A stretch of DNA of 35,576 nt from Betaproteobacteria bacterium (GTDB lineage: Bacteria; Pseudomonadota; Gammaproteobacteria; Burkholderiales; Usitatibacteraceae), in the NCBI GenBank assembly GCA_025362135.1, contig JANYHZ010000053.1, positions 1 through 35,576 of the forward strand. Reading direction: 5' to 3'. Within the stretch, counting starts at the first letter, position 1. Each line of letters starts with the position of its first letter. The notes below the pieces were generated by a model. That model was not told the DNA's origin. It ran no database searches and saw only the letters and a program-made list of their open reading frames with translations. A program made the translations under genes and the position numbers. Below are positions 26,107 through 35,177 of this stretch, piece after piece.

Positions 26107-26142
26107 CACCTTCTCGCCGAGGAGAGGGGCGCCGTGAGGGGA
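26107..26142. repeat. Degenerate intergenic palindromic repeat (candidate)
   Basis: The rdgB-gap intergenic region carries a run with TTCTCGCCGAGGAGAGGGG followed by GTGAGGGG. It resembles the common proteobacterial intergenic element built on 'CCCTCTCC..GGAGAGGG..GTGAGGG'. Imperfect, single copy in this window. Confidence 0.35.
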
Positions 26143-26148
26143 ACCGGC

Positions 26149-26177
26149 TTGGGTGAAAAGTGCGGTTGCGGTAAAAT
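26149..26177 (+). promoter_or_regulatory. Candidate sigma-70 promoter of gap
   Basis: TTGGGT (26149-26154), 17 bases, TAAAAT (26172-26177), within the 12-mer GCGGTAAAATCA that recurs upstream of fba. The -10 end is 64 bases before the gap ATG. Confidence 0.55.
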
Positions 26178-26241
26178 CAAGGTCGCTCGAACGCAATTTT
26201 CACCCGATCCCACTTCCGCCACCACTCGCAGGAAAGAAAAA

Positions 26242-27267
26242 ATGACCATCCGCGTCGCCATCAATGGCTACGGTCGCATCGGCCGCAACGTTCTCCGTGC
26301 CCACTATGAGGGCCACAAAAAACACGACATTCAGATCGTTGCCATAAACGATCTTGGCCCGGTCGATACCAACGCCCATCTGACCCGCTATGACACGGCG
26401 CACGGCAAGTTTCCCGGCACTGTCACAGTTGAAGGCGACACTTTGGTTGTCGCCAATGGTGGCGCAGGAGACAAGATCAAAGTGTTCGCACAACGCGACC
26501 CGGCGCAATTGCCGTGGGGTGAACTGAACGTGGATGTGGTGCTCGAATGTACCGGACTTTTCACAACCAAGGAAAAAGCGTCGGCGCATTTGAAGGGCGG
26601 TGCCAAGAAAGTCATCATCTCTGCCCCCGGTGGCAAGGATGTCGATGCGACCATCGTTTACGGCGTAAACCACAGTGTTCTCACGCATTCGATGACGGTG
26701 GTTTCCAATGCCTCCTGCACCACCAACTGCCTCGCGCCGCTGGTAAAACCTTTACACGACAAGATCGGCGTCGTGAATGGCCTCATGACGACGGTGCATT
26801 CATACACCAATGATCAAGTGCTTACAGATGTAATGCACGAAGATCTGCGCCGTGCACGTTCGGCCCCGATGAGTATGATCCCAACTAAGACAGGCGCGGC
26901 CGCAGCCGTTGGTCTGGTGCTGCCGGAGCTTAACGGCAAGCTGGATGGCTTTGCCATTCGTGTGCCGACAATTAATGTTTCCATTGTCGATTTGTCGTTC
27001 ATCGCCGCGCGCGACACCACGGTCGATGAAGTGAACGCAATCATGAAGTCGGCTTCGGAAACGCCCGCAATGAAAGGCATTCTGGCTTACAACACCGGGC
27101 AGCTCGTCTCGGTGGACTTCAATCACGATGCGCACTCCTCCACATTCGATTCGACGCTGACAAAGGTCTCCGGCCGCCTCGTCAAGGTGACGAGTTGGTA
27201 CGACAATGAATGGGGATTCAGTAACCGGATGCTCGATACCACTGTGGCGCTTATGGCGGCAAAATAG
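26242..27267 (+). CDS. gap: Glyceraldehyde-3-phosphate dehydrogenase, type I
   Basis: Oxidises glyceraldehyde 3-phosphate to 1,3-bisphosphoglycerate with NAD in glycolysis, or reverses this in gluconeogenesis. The 341-residue protein starts [20 protein letters not shown] (Rossmann fold), has [18 protein letters not shown], the catalytic [12 protein letters not shown] with Cys159, the [11 protein letters not shown] loop, and [12 protein letters not shown] near the C-terminus. The start is fixed by AGGA 9 bases upstream and the promoter; an open frame far upstream is antisense to rdgB and spurious. It leads the glycolytic stretch gap...pgk-pyk-fba, though three unrelated genes separate it from pgk. 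Confidence 0.96.
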   Translation: MTIRVAINGYGRIGRNVLRAHYEGHKKHDIQIVAINDLGPVDTNAHLTRYDTAHGKFPGTVTVEGDTLVVANGGAGDKIKVFAQRDPAQLPWGELNVDVVLECTGLFTTKEKASAHLKGGAKKVIISAPGGKDVDATIVYGVNHSVLTHSMTVVSNASCTTNCLAPLVKPLHDKIGVVNGLMTTVHSYTNDQVLTDVMHEDLRRARSAPMSMIPTKTGAAAAVGLVLPELNGKLDGFAIRVPTINVSIVDLSFIAARDTTVDEVNAIMKSASETPAMKGILAYNTGQLVSVDFNHDAHSSTFDSTLTKVSGRLVKVTSWYDNEWGFSNRMLDTTVALMAAK

Positions 27268-27304
27268 TCGGCAACCATTCCACGCCAACGTCCACCAGCC
27301 GAAC

Positions 27305-27640
27305 ATGTCCGCGTCCTGGCTCTGCCTCATCATCGCCGGTTGTTTCGAAGTCGCTTGGGCGCTTGGCATCAAGTACACCGATGGCTTCAGCAGGCCTGTG
27401 CCGTCGGTGATGACGGTGGGCGCAATGATTGTCAGCGTGTGGCTGCTGGCTATCGCGCTCAAATCCATCCCGGTCGGTACCGGCTATGCAGTATGGGTGG
27501 GGATCGGCGCAGTCGGTGCGGCAATCGGTGGCGTGATCTTGTTCGGCGAATCGAGATCCCTGCCGCGCATCGCTTGCATTTTGTTAATCGTTGCAGGCGT
27601 AGTGGGACTCAAATTGTTTTCAGAACCCGACGCCGCATGA
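27305..27640 (+). CDS. sugE: SMR-family guanidinium exporter (SugE/Gdx)
   Basis: Four-helix small multidrug resistance protein of 111 residues, an inner-membrane dual-topology dimer. The first helix carries the essential glutamate in GCFEVAWALGIKYTDGFSR, and the rest (VPSVMTVGAMIVSVWLLAIALKSIPVGTGYAVWVGIGAVGAAIGGVILFGES) is the SugE/Gdx rather than EmrE subtype. Characterised Gdx proteins export guanidinium by proton exchange. No guanidine riboswitch is visible: only 37 bases separate it from the gap stop, so it probably depends on read-through. The true start is the ATG at 27305; the frame extends upstream into gap. Confidence 0.92.
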   Translation: MSASWLCLIIAGCFEVAWALGIKYTDGFSRPVPSVMTVGAMIVSVWLLAIALKSIPVGTGYAVWVGIGAVGAAIGGVILFGESRSLPRIACILLIVAGVVGLKLFSEPDAA

Positions 27641-27650
27641 AAGTGCGCTT

Positions 27651-27911
27651 GTGAGCAATCCATTTACAACACACCCGCACAGCGTGAATGAAACGTACTG
27701 GCAGCACTTCGCGTTCGCGCTTCGATTCGGATACAAAATGACCTTAGGGGGGCTTGCAGCCGTTTTGCATGCATTTTTTCCGTTTCTCTTTGTCACGACG
27801 GCAAGCAAGCTTTATGATGAGTTGCAGCTTATGCGGCAAAATTCACCTGGCAGGAAGAAAAGCTCTGAAATTGTCGCCGCCGGGAAACCACCAAGCAACG
27901 CTTTGCGCTGA
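27651..27911 (+). CDS. DUF6356 family small protein
   Basis: An 86-residue protein from a GTG start 10 bases after sugE. Its pattern F.THPHSVNETYWQHFAFALRFGYKMTLGGLAAVLHAFFPFLFVTTASKLYDEL matches DUF6356 as I know it (HP.SV.ETY..H...A and IHA..PFLF..T.S), with one hydrophobic, possibly membrane-associated helix. Function is unknown. Its stop lies 11 bases before the next gene's ATG, whose ribosome-binding site follows directly, so the two are likely coupled. Confidence 0.72.
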   Translation: MSNPFTTHPHSVNETYWQHFAFALRFGYKMTLGGLAAVLHAFFPFLFVTTASKLYDELQLMRQNSPGRKKSSEIVAAGKPPSNALR

Positions 27912-27922
27912 TGGGAGAGCAC

Positions 27923-28459
27923 ATGAAATATATCGTAACCTTGGCCACGCTGTTACTGGCTGCAACAGTTTTCGGCTGCAAGGACACAAGCGCCCCGAAG
28001 GAAGGGATGCCCGTAGAGAGTGCATCCGAGGCGCGACGCAATGATGACCGGGCAATTGCAGAGCGATTGGCACAACAGAAGGCTGCGCTCGACGAGGCAT
28101 ATGCGCGACAACGCGAGAACGAAGAACGGCAGCGAAGGGTCGACGCGTTGCGAGCTATCACGGCACGCTGGGACGAAGGCTTGAGTGAAGTAGGTCGCAC
28201 GCCGCGCAATGAAATCGGCTCATCAATCAAAAAACTTCAGGCGATCAAAGCTGAGATAGAAACGGCAGAGGCCGACGATTGCACTTCCAAAGCGCGTGTA
28301 ACGCTTCTCTCTGCAATGGCGACTGCATTAGATGCCTTGGGCATGTTTCAGAAAGAGACCGGAAGCACTATCAGCGAAGCGACCAACCAAAAACTCCAGC
28401 AAGGCGTCGATACGCTGGTGAATGCCAAGCGGGAAATGGATGCGTGCAGACCCAAGTAG
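27923..28459 (+). CDS. Probable lipoprotein or periplasmic coiled-coil protein, unrecognised
   Basis: I do not recognise the family. The 178-residue protein starts MKYIVTLATLLLAATVFGCKD, a signal peptide with a weak lipobox (VFGC), so it may be an envelope lipoprotein. Residues ~38-75 are highly charged and helical (coiled-coil-like); the C-terminal part has two cysteines (DDCTSK, DACRPK) that could pair in the periplasm. The ATG at 27923 has GGGAG 6-7 bases upstream. It follows the DUF6356 gene and precedes pgk by 36 bases on the same strand; no functional link to glycolysis is evident. Confidence 0.68.
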   Translation: MKYIVTLATLLLAATVFGCKDTSAPKEGMPVESASEARRNDDRAIAERLAQQKAALDEAYARQRENEERQRRVDALRAITARWDEGLSEVGRTPRNEIGSSIKKLQAIKAEIETAEADDCTSKARVTLLSAMATALDALGMFQKETGSTISEATNQKLQQGVDTLVNAKREMDACRPK

Positions 28460-28495
28460 TACCTCGATAATCCCTGGTTTCGTGACAGCGCGGCG

Positions 28496-29677
28496 ATGAC
28501 ATTTATACGGCTTACCGATCTCGACCTGAAAAATCAGCGCGTCTTCATCCGCGCTGACTTGAACGTCCCGCAGGACGACGCAGGAAACATTACCGACGAC
28601 ACGCGCATCCGTGCCTCAATTCCCGCGATGCGACTTTCGCTTGATCGCGGCGCATCCGTCATGGTGACTTCGCATCTGGGCCGACCGACAGAGGGCGAAA
28701 TCAAACCTGAGGATTCGCTGGCACCCGTCGCAACACGGATCAGCGAGTTGATGGGATTCGAGGTGCCACTGCAAACGAATTGGGTCGAAGGTATTTCGCT
28801 TGCGCCGGGCAAGCTGGTGCTGCTCGAAAATTGCCGTGGCAACAAGGGCGAGAAAAAGAACGACGATGATCTCGCCAGGAAAATGGCTGCTTTGTGCGAT
28901 GTGTATGTGAACGACGCGTTCGGCACCGCGCACCGCGCGGAAGCCACCACACATGGCATGGCCAAATACGCGCCTATCGCCTGCGCCGGACCACTTCTGG
29001 CTGCCGAGCTCGACGCGCTTGGCGCAGCACTCAAAACGCCAAAACGTCCCATGGTCGCCATTGTCGCCGGATCGAAGGTCTCTACTAAATTGACTATCCT
29101 CAAATCGCTTGCGGGAAAAGTCGATCAATTGGTCGTTGGCGGCGGCATCGCAAATACTTTTCTGCTGGCGATGGGTTTGCCGATTGGAAAATCTTTGGCG
29201 GAACCGGGCTTGATCAATGAGGCAAAGGCAATCATAGCGATGATGGCAGCGCGCGGTGCTGCGGTGCCGATTCCGGTCGATGTGGTGTGTGGGAAAGAGT
29301 TTTCTGCGACTACGCTTGCGGTCACAAAACGCGCTGAAGATGTTGACATTGACGACATGATTTTCGATATCGGTCCGCAAACGGCGGAAACGTTAGCCGA
29401 CATCATGAAGAACGCCGGAACAATCGTATGGAACGGCCCACTTGGCGTGTTTGAATTCGATCAGTTTGGTCACGGCACCGAAACCGTCGCCCGCGCCATC
29501 GCGGATTCAAGCGCGTTTTCCATCGCCGGTGGTGGTGACACGCTGGCGGCCATCGCAAAATATGGGGTCAGCGATAAGGTGTCGTATATCTCTACTGGTG
29601 GCGGGGCGTTCCTGGAATTTCTCGAGGGAAAGGTTTTGCCGGCTGTCGAAATTCTGGAGCAGCGCGCTGTTCATTAG
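28496..29677 (+). CDS. pgk: Phosphoglycerate kinase
   Basis: Transfers phosphate from 1,3-bisphosphoglycerate to ADP, cytosolic. Full-length at 393 residues. It starts [28 protein letters not shown], with the substrate-binding region [30 protein letters not shown], the [14 protein letters not shown] hinge segment, [33 protein letters not shown], and the nucleotide-binding [15 protein letters not shown] near the end. No strong ribosome-binding site precedes the ATG. pyk follows after 75 bases on the same strand. Confidence 0.96.
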   Translation: MTFIRLTDLDLKNQRVFIRADLNVPQDDAGNITDDTRIRASIPAMRLSLDRGASVMVTSHLGRPTEGEIKPEDSLAPVATRISELMGFEVPLQTNWVEGISLAPGKLVLLENCRGNKGEKKNDDDLARKMAALCDVYVNDAFGTAHRAEATTHGMAKYAPIACAGPLLAAELDALGAALKTPKRPMVAIVAGSKVSTKLTILKSLAGKVDQLVVGGGIANTFLLAMGLPIGKSLAEPGLINEAKAIIAMMAARGAAVPIPVDVVCGKEFSATTLAVTKRAEDVDIDDMIFDIGPQTAETLADIMKNAGTIVWNGPLGVFEFDQFGHGTETVARAIADSSAFSIAGGGDTLAAIAKYGVSDKVSYISTGGGAFLEFLEGKVLPAVEILEQRAVH

Positions 29678-29752
29678 CCACATTTCTCGTTGGTGCTCAC
29701 AACGCGGTCTCCCCACATACCCCCGGGGACCACGCAAAAAAGGAAATCCGTC

Positions 29753-31192
29753 ATGCCACGTGCTACCAAAATTGTTGCCACCCTCGGCCCTGCATCGTCC
29801 TCGCCCGAGGTATTGGAGCGCCTCATCAAAGCAGGCGTGGACGTGGTGCGAATGAATTTTTCCCACGGCAAAGCGGAAGATCACATCGCCCGTGCCAATC
29901 TGGTTCGCGAACTTGCGAAGAAGGCCAGCCGTACCGTTGGTATCCTCGCAGATCTGCAGGGGCCAAAAATCAGGGTCGGCAAGTTCAAGGACAACAAAGT
30001 CACGCTGAGAACGGGCGATACCTTCGTGCTCGATGCGGACTGCGCACTGGGCGATGAAAAACAGGTGGGCATCGACTACAAAGAGCTCGCGCGCGACGTT
30101 AAGCCGAAAGACGTATTGCTGCTCAACGACGGCCTGATCGTCTTCGAAGTGTTGTCGGTACGTGGTAACCGCATTGAATGCAAGGTGCAAGTCGGCGGCG
30201 TGCTGTCGAACAACAAGGGCATCAACAGGAAGGGCGGTGGCCTGACCGCGCCACCGCTGACATCCAAGGACATGGAGGACATCAAGACCGCAGTTGCAAT
30301 TGGTGCTGACTTTCTGGCCGTGTCGTTTCCGAAGAGTGGCGCAGACATGTATATGGCTCGCGAACTCATGCGTGCCGCCGGTGGCCACGCACTGTTGATC
30401 GCCAAGATCGAGCGCTCCGAGGCGGTCACTGCAGACGCGCTCACCGACATCATGAAAGCCTGTGACGGCATCATGGTTGCGCGTGGCGACCTTGCGGTGG
30501 AGGTGGGCGACGCGGCGGTGCCCGCGCTGCAAAAACGCATGATCCGCATGGCCCGCGAGATGAACAAGCTCACCATCACCGCCACGCAGATGATGGAATC
30601 CATGGTCACTTCGCCAATTCCAACGCGCGCAGAAGTATCCGACGTCGCCAACGCGGTACTTGACGGCACAGATGCCGTGATGCTCTCCGCAGAATCAGCC
30701 TCGGGCTCTTATCCGGTCGAAGCGGTCGAGGCGATGGCGCGGGTTTGCAAAGAGGCAGAAAAGAGTGCAGAAAGTAAACTCGACCGCGAGTTTCTGGACC
30801 GCGTATTCACCCGGGTGGATCAGTCGATTGCGATGGCCGCCCTTTTCACGGCGCACCACCTGAAGGTGAAATGCATCGCCGCGCTCACGCAGTCGGGCTC
30901 GACCGCGCTGTGGATGTCACGTCTCAATTCGGGCGTGCCGATTTATGCGCTGACACCGGAGGACGGCACGCTCACGAAAACAGCTTTGATGCGAGACGTG
31001 CGCCCCTTCACGCTGGCCTATGAAGGGCACGACCGCGAGAAGTTGATGAGCGCCGCAGAGCAGGTATTGCTCGACAACGGCGTTGCGCAGCTGGGGGATA
31101 TTGTGGTCATCACGATGGGCGAGCCGATTGGGCAATCGGGTGGGACGAATACCATGAAGATCGTGAAGTTAGGCGAGCATCGGCCGGCTTGA
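29753..31192 (+). CDS. pyk: Pyruvate kinase
   Basis: Makes pyruvate and ATP from phosphoenolpyruvate, the last step of glycolysis. The 479-residue enzyme starts MPRATKIVATLGPAS and has ADLQGPKIRVG, the catalytic lysine and metal-binding glutamate region LIAKIERSEAV, DGIMVARGDLAVEVG, and ATQMMESM. The C-terminal allosteric domain is present. The ATG at 29753 has AAGGA 8 bases upstream; an in-frame TTG further up is ignored. It belongs to the pgk-pyk-fba run. No clear terminator is visible behind it, and fba appears to have its own promoter. Confidence 0.95.
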   Translation: MPRATKIVATLGPASSSPEVLERLIKAGVDVVRMNFSHGKAEDHIARANLVRELAKKASRTVGILADLQGPKIRVGKFKDNKVTLRTGDTFVLDADCALGDEKQVGIDYKELARDVKPKDVLLLNDGLIVFEVLSVRGNRIECKVQVGGVLSNNKGINRKGGGLTAPPLTSKDMEDIKTAVAIGADFLAVSFPKSGADMYMARELMRAAGGHALLIAKIERSEAVTADALTDIMKACDGIMVARGDLAVEVGDAAVPALQKRMIRMAREMNKLTITATQMMESMVTSPIPTRAEVSDVANAVLDGTDAVMLSAESASGSYPVEAVEAMARVCKEAEKSAESKLDREFLDRVFTRVDQSIAMAALFTAHHLKVKCIAALTQSGSTALWMSRLNSGVPIYALTPEDGTLTKTALMRDVRPFTLAYEGHDREKLMSAAEQVLLDNGVAQLGDIVVITMGEPIGQSGGTNTMKIVKLGEHRPA

Positions 31193-31330
31193 TTGGTCGG
31201 TGAATCCCTGGCGAAAGACAGTCAAGAGCATTTGAAACATGCAAACACTATAGCTGGCGGGCCTCGCGGGGTACTATTGCCCGGAAACACCCGCCCATAC
31301 TCGTGTTTGGCAATTTAACGCTGGCAACCG

Positions 31331-31359
31331 ATGTCCGGAGCCGGCCAGCGCGGTAAAAT
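31331..31359 (+). promoter_or_regulatory. Candidate promoter of fba
   Basis: A -10-like TAAAAT (31354-31359) inside GCGGTAAAATCA, the same 12-mer as at gap; the -35 (ATGTCC, 17 bases upstream) is poor. The -10 ends 60 bases before the fba ATG, nearly the same distance as at gap. Confidence 0.45.
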
Positions 31360-31419
31360 CAGACCTAACCAAAAAACTCGCCGTCCTCGCGGCAAGTGTC
31401 ACCCCTCCAGGAGAGATTC

Positions 31420-32484
31420 ATGCCACTCGTATCCATGCGCCAACTGCTCGATCACGCCGCCGAGAATGCGTACGGCCTGCCCGCTTTCAATGTCAATAAT
31501 CTCGAGCAGGTGCAGGCAATCATGGAGGCGGCCGCCGAGACTGATAGCCCGGTCATCATGCAGGCATCGGCTGGCGCGCGCAAATATGCAGGTGAGACAT
31601 TTCTGAAGTATTTGATTCAGGCCGCCGTCGATACCTACCCACATATTCCGATCGTGATGCATCAGGATCACGGCCAGTCGCCGGCAGTTTGCGATTCCGC
31701 CATGAAGCTCGGCTTTTCCAGTGTGATGATGGATGGCTCACTCGAGGCAGACGGCAAGACCGTCGCCAGCTACGAATACAACGTCGATGTGACCCGGAAG
31801 GTAGTCAATATGGCCCATGCCATTGGCGTATCGGTAGAAGGCGAACTTGGCTGCCTGGGCTCACTGGAAACGATGAAGGGCGACAAGGAAGATGGCCACG
31901 GCGCGGAAGGTACGATGACCCGCGAACAATTGTTGACTGACCCGGATCAGGCGACCGACTTCATCAAGCTCACGGGCGCGGATGCGTTGGCGATTGCTAT
32001 CGGTACGTCGCATGGTGCCTACAAATTCACCCGCAAACCCACCGGCGATATTCTCGCGATTGATCGCATCAAGGCCATTCACGCACGCATTCCGAACACG
32101 CATCTGGTGATGCATGGTTCGTCTTCCGTGCCGCAGGATTTGCTCACGATCATCCGTGACAACGGCGGGGAAATGAAGGAAACGTATGGCGTACCGGTGG
32201 AAGAAATTCAGGAAGGCATCAAGCACGGTGTGCGCAAAATCAATATCGATACCGATATCCGGCTGGCGATGACGGCGGCGGTGCGCAAGTTCATGAACGA
32301 AAATAAATCGCACTTTGACCCGCGCGACTTTCTGAAACCGGCGCGCGCGGCGGCGAAGGAAATCTGCAGGCAGCGATATCAGGAGTTCGGCTGTGCGGGC
32401 CAGGGTTCAAAGATCAAGCCGGTCACGCTTTCAGTGATGGCAACCAAGTACGCGAAGGGTGAGTTGAAGCAGGTTGTGAATTGA
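31420..32484 (+). CDS. fba: Class II fructose-bisphosphate aldolase (Calvin-cycle subtype)
   Basis: Zinc-dependent aldolase joining or splitting fructose 1,6-bisphosphate. The 354 residues and start [30 protein letters not shown] fit the class IIB/CbbA-type branch found in betaproteobacteria, both autotrophic and heterotrophic, so this alone does not show a Calvin cycle. Zinc ligands lie in VMHQDHGQS and [11 protein letters not shown]; the glycine-rich [10 protein letters not shown] and phosphate-binding segments are intact. The ATG is preceded by AGGAG with a 7-base gap. purC normally follows fba in related genomes; here three accessory genes intervene. Confidence 0.95.
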   Translation: MPLVSMRQLLDHAAENAYGLPAFNVNNLEQVQAIMEAAAETDSPVIMQASAGARKYAGETFLKYLIQAAVDTYPHIPIVMHQDHGQSPAVCDSAMKLGFSSVMMDGSLEADGKTVASYEYNVDVTRKVVNMAHAIGVSVEGELGCLGSLETMKGDKEDGHGAEGTMTREQLLTDPDQATDFIKLTGADALAIAIGTSHGAYKFTRKPTGDILAIDRIKAIHARIPNTHLVMHGSSSVPQDLLTIIRDNGGEMKETYGVPVEEIQEGIKHGVRKINIDTDIRLAMTAAVRKFMNENKSHFDPRDFLKPARAAAKEICRQRYQEFGCAGQGSKIKPVTLSVMATKYAKGELKQVVN

Positions 32485-32523
32485 GGCTTTCCGACCAGTC
32501 CACAACCGCGTATTCTTTGCTTC

Positions 32524-33342
32524 ATGGCTACTGAACCACTATTGCCTTTTGAGGTACTCTCAAGCGTCGCTTATCTTGCGCAGTTCGCGTCAATTCGGGA
32601 AACGCCGGAGTGTTACACGCACGGTGCGAAGGTGTCGAGTCCCACGGCAGGTCAGATTGACGTGTTCGTAAAATACTACGTCGAAGGCAACCGAACTACT
32701 AGAGGACTCGTAAACGAGGCGATCGGTCATTTGCTTGCCAGAGCTTGTGGTCTCCCTGTGGCTCCTAACGCATTCGTCATTGATGTCTCAGGCCAAAGAC
32801 TCCTTGAAGCGCACCCTACACTACGCAGTTCGATAAACGCTGCCAACTCCTATCCATGCTGGGCGACATCGGCTGTTGAGGGTGCATTGGCAAATCCGCA
32901 CCATGCGCTGGTCATAGATACGCTGCGGAAGTGGAACTTGTTGCCCAAGATGCTCGCATTCGATGATTGGGTGGCCAATTCGGATCGTACGGCTGGGAAC
33001 ATCATCTGTACCGGTAAACAGAAACTCACACTCATCGATCACGGGCATATCGGCGGAAGCCTGTTTTGGATGCCCGATATGCTACCCACAGAAGGGAGTT
33101 TTTCGAGCCCAGTTCTTCCCGAGATCTGGCCAAAGTCTATACCGAGAACAATTGCTAGCCAGATGGTAGAGAGCGCGGCTGAGCATGCTCGGGTGTTTGG
33201 CGCAATGAATGCTAGGGTCAGATCTATTCTCGACTTCCTATGCGAAGATCGATTAAGCAGGAATGCGTTTGAAGAATTTTTGGGGAAACGTGCAAATGGC
33301 AGCTATGAGCGAATCAAGAAAACTCACGGGGTATTGATATGA
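32524..33342 (+). CDS. HipA-like kinase family protein
   Basis: A 272-residue protein resembling the compact HipA-like kinase family (the group NCBI labels 'HipA family kinase'), not full-length HipA. A lysine in VFVKYY (K50) and a glutamate in NEAIGHLLARACGLPVAP (E65) fit the ATP-anchoring pair; FDDWVANSDRTAGNII (147-161) supplies the catalytic Asp (D154) and Asn (N159), and LIDHG (D172) the metal-binding Asp. All key residues are present, so it should be active; the target is unknown. There is no HipB-like repressor nearby. The next gene overlaps it by 4 bases (ATGA). It is visibly AT-richer, with codons such as AGA and ATA, than its neighbours, suggesting transfer. Confidence 0.78.
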   Translation: MATEPLLPFEVLSSVAYLAQFASIRETPECYTHGAKVSSPTAGQIDVFVKYYVEGNRTTRGLVNEAIGHLLARACGLPVAPNAFVIDVSGQRLLEAHPTLRSSINAANSYPCWATSAVEGALANPHHALVIDTLRKWNLLPKMLAFDDWVANSDRTAGNIICTGKQKLTLIDHGHIGGSLFWMPDMLPTEGSFSSPVLPEIWPKSIPRTIASQMVESAAEHARVFGAMNARVRSILDFLCEDRLSRNAFEEFLGKRANGSYERIKKTHGVLI

Positions 33343-34214
33343 GTATGGTCCGAGACAGAATTCGAAGACTTGCTGGCTCCGAACCTGCGGCCCTTGTTCA
33401 AGGGCACTGGTTTTCAATCCAGTATCGACCGAGCCTGATTGCAGGTGAGGTCATAAATATTGGCGTTGCGTTTGTTGATGCCGCTTCAAAAAACGCCTGT
33501 TTAAAATTGCTCGATGAGCTTGACAGAATTGGAGTGATGTTTGGTGAACGTATGGAAAATGAAATTCGGTTCGCACTTCGTTCTGTGGAAGCGAGCATGG
33601 ATAAAAGTCGATTCGAACCGCCGAGCGAGAACATTAGTTTTACCGAACCTCGATTTGCCAGCGGAAAATCGGTTGATGAAGTACTTGGCCAACTGTTTAC
33701 ATCGACAGTGCGACTACTTTCATTCGCCCGACAAACTTCGTCAGCGCACAGGGTACACGGTGGCAATGAGAAAGTACGGAAGCAGGTGTTCGACTCAATT
33801 CGATTACAAGCTGGTGTGAACGCGGAACGGATTCTTGCGGAAAGTCCGCTTTGGGTTACTACAGAGCATGGACGTGAGCATACTTTGGATATTCCACTTC
33901 GAGGCGCGCAACACTTGGGTAGCGTTGTTTCGGCGGCATACGCGTCCCGCAGTACCTTGGAAAATTACCTATTGCGAGCATCAATTGATCTTGAAACTGC
34001 GTCACGTATTTTTCACCAAGACAAGCTGGGGCTTTTTGTATTGCGCCCGACTGCGGATGACCCAGTGTTGGGCGGCAGAAAACTAGTCGAGATCGATAAC
34101 GTAATTGATATGTTGGCGTGGAAACTCCATAAACAGGGCTTCACAATTGGAGTTGAAGATGATGTGCAGAGACTTGCTGGGGAAGTGCTGGAGTGGTGTC
34201 AGGTGGCTCGTTGA
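33339..34214 (+). CDS. DUF3037-like protein paired with the HipA-like kinase
   Basis: A 291-residue protein whose N-terminal part (FSIQYRPSLIAGEVINIGVAFVDA, about 26-49) resembles DUF3037, which usually reads 'Y...RfvPd..rgE.iNvGVvl.d'. The rest has no motif I can name; it is longer than the minimal DUF3037 protein. DUF3037 genes are often next to HipA-like kinase genes, which supports the assignment here, and the ATGA overlap implies translational coupling. No signal peptide or membrane segment is seen. It could be a partner, substrate or antitoxin of the kinase (inference). Base composition is AT-richer than fba or purC. Confidence 0.62.
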   Translation: MSMVRDRIRRLAGSEPAALVQGHWFSIQYRPSLIAGEVINIGVAFVDAASKNACLKLLDELDRIGVMFGERMENEIRFALRSVEASMDKSRFEPPSENISFTEPRFASGKSVDEVLGQLFTSTVRLLSFARQTSSAHRVHGGNEKVRKQVFDSIRLQAGVNAERILAESPLWVTTEHGREHTLDIPLRGAQHLGSVVSAAYASRSTLENYLLRASIDLETASRIFHQDKLGLFVLRPTADDPVLGGRKLVEIDNVIDMLAWKLHKQGFTIGVEDDVQRLAGEVLEWCQVAR

Positions 34215-34234
34215 CATCGGCATTGCAGTACCAG

Positions 34235-35149
34235 ATGCTGAGTCTCACGCGCTGTCGAAACTGCGATTTCGATCTGGGCATCCAGCCCGGTCGCTATTGC
34301 TCGAATTGCGGGCAGGAAACTGCGCCGCATGTGCCAACGGCTGGTGAATTCCTACATGAGTTTGTCGGGCACTACGTCGCGCTGGAAGGCCGGCTGGCGA
34401 AAACACTGTGGCTGTTGTTTGTTAAGCCGGGGCTGCTAACAAAAGAGTACTTCGCCGGAAAAAGGCGGCGCTACGTATTGCCGTTGCGACTCTATCTCAC
34501 CGCCAGCATTGTTTTCTTCCTGCTGGTGAAGGTGCTGGGTGTCGGCAATCTGGTCAAAGTCCAGGAAACACCGGACAAGAATGCCCAGGAAGCGATCAGC
34601 CAGGCTCAGACTGAATTGACCAAGGCAGGTATTGCCGTGCCCGATGGCAACAAGGTCAGCGTCAAGGACCTGAACAAGGCAGCCACCGATATAATTAGTT
34701 GCGATGTGGGCTCGGCCGCCTGCGAGAAGGTCAAAGCCTATCTCGACCAGAAATACGCCAACCGTACCGCACGCGAAATGGGGCATGAGGTGAAGGATCG
34801 TGCCATCGCCTGGTCGCCTTATGCGATGTTCCTTTTCGTGCCGGTGTTCGCGCTATTGACCCAATTGCTCTATCGAAGCCGAAAACTCTATTACGGCGAG
34901 CATCTGGTCTACGCCTTTCATATTCACGCCTTCACCTTTTTCCTGCTGCTATCTATGGCCTTTATGCCGGAGGGCGTCTCGCCGCTGATTGCGCTTTACG
35001 GCACGATTTACTATTTCATGGCCATGCGCCGCGTGTTCGCGGGCCGCTGGTGGCCCACCTTGCTGCGCTATGGCGTGATCGCAACGGTGTATCCCTTGCT
35101 GCTTATGGTTGCCATGCTCTTTGTCTTTGCCTTCGCAGTTTTTTTCTAA
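34235..35149 (+). CDS. DUF3667-like membrane protein with N-terminal zinc ribbon
   Basis: A 304-residue protein from the ATG at 34235 (a GTG at 34193 overlapping the DUF3037-like gene is possible but less likely). The N-terminus has a zinc-ribbon-like CRNC...CSNCGQ (C7, C10, C22, C25), then [50 protein letters not shown], the DUF3667 pattern, and about four to five membrane helices: one at ~100-115 and the rest after residue 205. Between them lies a ~90-residue polar loop (Lys/Gln/Asp-rich). Function unknown. Base composition is like the core genes, so it may be native and not part of the kinase module. purC starts 28 bases later. Confidence 0.75.
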   Translation: MLSLTRCRNCDFDLGIQPGRYCSNCGQETAPHVPTAGEFLHEFVGHYVALEGRLAKTLWLLFVKPGLLTKEYFAGKRRRYVLPLRLYLTASIVFFLLVKVLGVGNLVKVQETPDKNAQEAISQAQTELTKAGIAVPDGNKVSVKDLNKAATDIISCDVGSAACEKVKAYLDQKYANRTAREMGHEVKDRAIAWSPYAMFLFVPVFALLTQLLYRSRKLYYGEHLVYAFHIHAFTFFLLLSMAFMPEGVSPLIALYGTIYYFMAMRRVFAGRWWPTLLRYGVIATVYPLLLMVAMLFVFAFAVFF

Positions 35150-35177
35150 GCGTTATCGCGATCCTTACTTTCAAGCC

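Noticed and set aside
26041-26196. 52-codon upstream extension of rdgB
   Set aside because: Covers the gap control region and a repeat-like element; the family starts at the [10 protein letters not shown] motif.
25552-26241. 230-codon upstream extension of gap
   Set aside because: Antisense to rdgB and crossing the gap promoter; GAPDH homologues begin at the [14 protein letters not shown] motif with a good ribosome-binding site at 26231.
31250-31310. GGCGGG...CCCGCC inverted arms between pyk and fba, considered as a terminator
   Set aside because: Arms are far apart (over 30 bases) and no T-run follows; probably chance in GC-rich DNA.
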